This document shows, one piece after another, positions 5,410-7,362 of a DNA stretch of 7,362 bases. The translations under genes and the position numbers were made by a program. The DNA is from Fimbriimonadaceae bacterium. Its GTDB lineage: Bacteria > Armatimonadota > Fimbriimonadia > Fimbriimonadales > Fimbriimonadaceae. Each line of letters begins with the position of its first letter. Positions within the stretch are counted from its first letter, which is position 1. The DNA lies in assembly GCA_019454665.1 (NCBI GenBank), contig JACFNW010000089.1, forward strand, positions 429 through 7,790, in the 5' to 3' direction. The notes below the pieces were generated by a model. The model ran no database searches, was not told where the DNA came from, and saw only the letters and a program-made list of their open reading frames with translations.

Positions 5410-6612
5410 TTAGAGGATGGGGTCGAGCGCTTCGACGAGGCGCATGATCTCCTCGGGCGAGTTGTAGTGCACGGCGCTTACACGAACCACGCCGTCGTCG
5501 CTTCGGATACCGAGTTCTTCGCACAGGCGATAGGCGTACATGTGCCCGTTCCGAATGCCGATGCCCGCTTGGTGGGCAAGGCCTGCGATCTCGGCGCTGC
5601 AGCGGCTTGCATGGACGAAGCTGATCGTCGCCACGCGCGCATTCGGGTCGCCCGTGAGCGGCCCCACCACCCGCACCGCGGACTTGGAGCGCAGGTAGTC
5701 CACCAACACGGTCTGCAGCGGTTCCTCGTAGGCGGCGAACGATTCGAACGCCTCGGCCACGCCGCCGAACGTCCTGGTGCAGTACTCGCCCAGAGCCACC
5801 ACCCCCGCACACGCCTCATAGGATTGGCAGCCGAGTTCGAACGCGTAAGGAAGGCGGTTGGGCAGGAAGAAGTGGTTTTCGCCGTGGAGAGACGCCGCGA
5901 GGTCTTCGCGAACGACGAGATACGCTTGGTGCGGGCCGTAGACCTTGTAGGCGCTGAACACCAACGCATCGGCGCCGCACTCGGCGAACGCGATGCGGCG
6001 GTGGGGAGCATAGGCGACGGCATCCACGACGACCCGAGCGTTGGGCGCCTTGGCTCGGACGGCTTTCACGATCTCTGCCACCGGCTGGATGTCGCCCAGC
6101 AGGTTGGACGTCCACGAAAACGCGACGACTTTGGTGGCCTCGCCGAGCAGGGGCAGCAACGCGCTCAAGCTTGGGACGCCGGTGACTGGGTCGCCTCGCC
6201 ACCATCGAATGGTTGCGCCGCGCTTCTCCCAGCGGGCCCATGGACCAACGTGCGACTCGTGGTTGGCCGTGCTGACGACCACTTCGTCGGCTGCGCCAAT
6301 GTCGAGCGCATCGCCGATGGACGCGGCCAGGCGATTGAGGAGCAAGGTACTCGATTGGCCCATGACCACGGCGTCGCCGTCGCGTGCCCCAACGAGCGTC
6401 CCGACGAACGTCCGCGCCTGCTGCTGGGCGGCCGTGGCGCGATCCGAGTGCGGGTAGCCCGCGCCCGTTTGGACGTAGCTCTCGGTCATGAATCGGCCCA
6501 TGGCCTCGATGACGGTACGGGGCACCTGAGACCCGCCCGCGTTCTCGAGGAAGGCGAACCCGGATTCGAGCGCAGGGAAGGCGTCGCGGATGGTGTCCAG
6601 AGGCACGGGCAT
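5410..6612 (-). CDS. Cysteine desulfurase-like PLP enzyme (VC1184 subfamily)
   Basis: A 400-residue fold-type I PLP enzyme of the class-V aminotransferase/cysteine desulfurase superfamily, closest to the VC1184-type family (TIGR01976). The PLP-binding Lys is K223 in VFSAYKVYGPH. STANHESHVGPW (114-125) supplies the His expected to stack on the cofactor (H118), and VVVDAVAYAPHRRI (194-207) supplies D197. VRVSAVHYNSPEEI (376-389) is the family's C-terminal signature. N24 lies in LENAGGSQVP, the usual N-terminal substrate-side loop. True cysteine desulfurases use a mobile-loop Cys. C338 in ASRCSAEI lies in the right general region, but I cannot show that it is catalytic, and selenocysteine lyase or another activity is possible. 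The ATG at 6612 gives the standard family length. A longer reading to 6984 would only re-use the upstream gene in another frame. It starts 13 nt after the DUF2325-like gene without a good ribosome site. Confidence 0.9.
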   Translation of the reverse strand: MPVPLDTIRDAFPALESGFAFLENAGGSQVPRTVIEAMGRFMTESYVQTGAGYPHSDRATAAQQQARTFVGTLVGARDGDAVVMGQSSTLLLNRLAASIGDALDIGAADEVVVSTANHESHVGPWARWEKRGATIRWWRGDPVTGVPSLSALLPLLGEATKVVAFSWTSNLLGDIQPVAEIVKAVRAKAPNARVVVDAVAYAPHRRIAFAECGADALVFSAYKVYGPHQAYLVVREDLAASLHGENHFFLPNRLPYAFELGCQSYEACAGVVALGEYCTRTFGGVAEAFESFAAYEEPLQTVLVDYLRSKSAVRVVGPLTGDPNARVATISFVHASRCSAEIAGLAHQAGIGIRNGHMYAYRLCEELGIRSDDGVVRVSAVHYNSPEEIMRLVEALDPIL

Positions 6613-6625
6613 GGACCCGAGGATA

Positions 6626-7362
6626 CTACGCTCCGTTCGCGGGTCGCGGTAGTTGGGCGTGCAACTCGCGCACCAACGTGTTGAAGCCCAGCCCGCGAGG
6701 CAACGTGACGGTCGCCTTGCCCAACTCCTTGGCCTCGTCCAGCAACGACTTGTACGCATGCCGAGAGAAGCGGATGACGTACACCACGATGTCATGCTTC
6801 TCGAGCATGGGCCGAATGGTGGTGGGCTTGCCGTCCGGCTCCATGTCCGGCCACTGGAAATCGGCCAACTTGAGGCGCTTCTTGTAATCGGGGATTCGAT
6901 GGGTCTGTCCCTTGTTGCCACCGACGAAGAGCATCCGCTTTCCCTCGACGAGGCTGACGACTTCCTTGAGCAACTCGTCCCCATCCTCGCTCTCGGGGTC
7001 GTCGTCGGCGAGGACTTGATGCTTGGCGATGCGGAGGTCGGCGTCCTTCTGCAGGTTCTCGCGCAACTTTTTGCCTTGAGCGTGTTGGAGTCCGTCCAAG
7101 ATGCTCAGATAGCCTTCGAGCAGATTGCGAAGCTCCTTGTTGCTCGGCGGCACCCCGGCCTCCAGGGCTCCATCCACGGCCTTGCACAGGTCGCTGGCGA
7201 AGGAGTCGGGCGAGACGTTGTCGGATTGGAACATCTTGGCCACTCGTTCAAGGGCCTCTCGGCACTGGGCGCCCTTGTCCTGCTTGGCGCGATGCTCCTG
7301 TATGCTGACCTCGAGCGCAGCAAGCAGTTTGTGCAATCCCTTGGCAGACTCGCTGACCTGTT
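6626..7362 (-). CDS. DUF2325-like protein, N-terminus outside window
   Basis: The frame is open to the right edge, so the true start lies outside. The TTG at 7336 has no spaced ribosome site and is not convincing. The 244 visible residues fall into two parts. The first 135 or so are helical and charged (for example KGAQCREALERVAKMF), followed by an acidic linker DDDPESEDGDE. The rest resembles DUF2325 (Pfam PF10087): KRMLFVGGNKG with an early beta strand and Gly turn, DIVVYVIRFSRHAYKSLLDEAK, in which SRHAY stands where SHAAY-like motifs occur, and LGKATVTLPRGLGFNTLVREL at the end. DUF2325 has a small Rossmann-like alpha/beta fold with no established activity. There is no signal peptide or membrane segment in the visible part. 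The gene precedes the PLP enzyme by 13 nt and is likely co-transcribed with it. The family assignment rests on motif memory, not a search. Confidence 0.65.
   Translation of the reverse strand, partial: QVSESAKGLHKLLAALEVSIQEHRAKQDKGAQCREALERVAKMFQSDNVSPDSFASDLCKAVDGALEAGVPPSNKELRNLLEGYLSILDGLQHAQGKKLRENLQKDADLRIAKHQVLADDDPESEDGDELLKEVVSLVEGKRMLFVGGNKGQTHRIPDYKKRLKLADFQWPDMEPDGKPTTIRPMLEKHDIVVYVIRFSRHAYKSLLDEAKELGKATVTLPRGLGFNTLVRELHAQLPRPANGA

Noticed and set aside
5359..6684. A 441-codon open frame on the plus strand, antisense to the PLP enzyme
   Set aside because: Its translation is Arg/Ala/Val/Asp-rich with no recognisable motif, and it lies wholly over a gene with clear catalytic motifs. 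Long antisense frames are common in high-GC DNA.
6613..6984. N-terminal extension of the PLP enzyme to 524 residues
   Set aside because: The extra 124 residues are Ser/Arg-rich and only re-read the DUF2325-like gene in another frame. The 400-residue form from the ATG at 6612 has the family's usual length.
7334..7336. TTG at 7336 as the start of the DUF2325-like gene
   Set aside because: The frame stays open to the window edge and no ribosome site lies at a proper distance, so the gene most likely begins outside.

Overview
The window is gene-dense and GC-rich, and every protein gene I accept lies on the minus strand. One tRNA gene lies on the plus strand. A bacterial flagellin shows that the organism is a flagellated bacterium. 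The phylum cannot be fixed from the sequence alone. The high GC, the compact gene spacing and this mix of families would suit an Armatimonadota (Fimbriimonadia-like) or similar environmental lineage, but that is a low-confidence guess.

Layout, in the direction of minus-strand transcription (right to left). (1) 7362-6626: the C-terminal part of a DUF2325-like protein, whose 5' end lies outside the window. (2) 6612-5410: a PLP-dependent cysteine desulfurase-like enzyme of the VC1184 type, 13 nt downstream and probably co-transcribed. (3) 5272-5348, plus strand: a solitary tRNA-Ile(GAU) with encoded CCA and a good -35/-10 promoter just upstream. (4) 5200-1260: a tightly packed four-gene unit made of a secreted phytase-like beta-propeller protein, a GT4 glycosyltransferase, GDP-mannose 4,6-dehydratase (gmd) and a creatininase-family amidohydrolase. 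Its three junctions are a 1-nt gap, an ATGA overlap and a TTGA overlap. (5) 1259-1102: an intergenic stretch with a weak terminator-like hairpin for the four-gene unit and a possible promoter, palindrome and ribosome binding site for the next gene. (6) 1101-1: a flagellin gene cut by the left window edge just as its C-terminal D1/D0 region begins.

How the genes may work together: Gmd makes GDP-4-keto-6-deoxy-D-mannose, and the GT4 enzyme could transfer the derived deoxysugar. The unit ends directly upstream of flagellin, so flagellin or surface-glycan modification is the simplest functional reading. The creatininase-family hydrolase, translationally coupled to gmd, and the secreted propeller are unusual companions for such a pair, and they make this the most interesting part of the window. 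I see no CRISPR array, insertion sequence, integrase or clear defence system.
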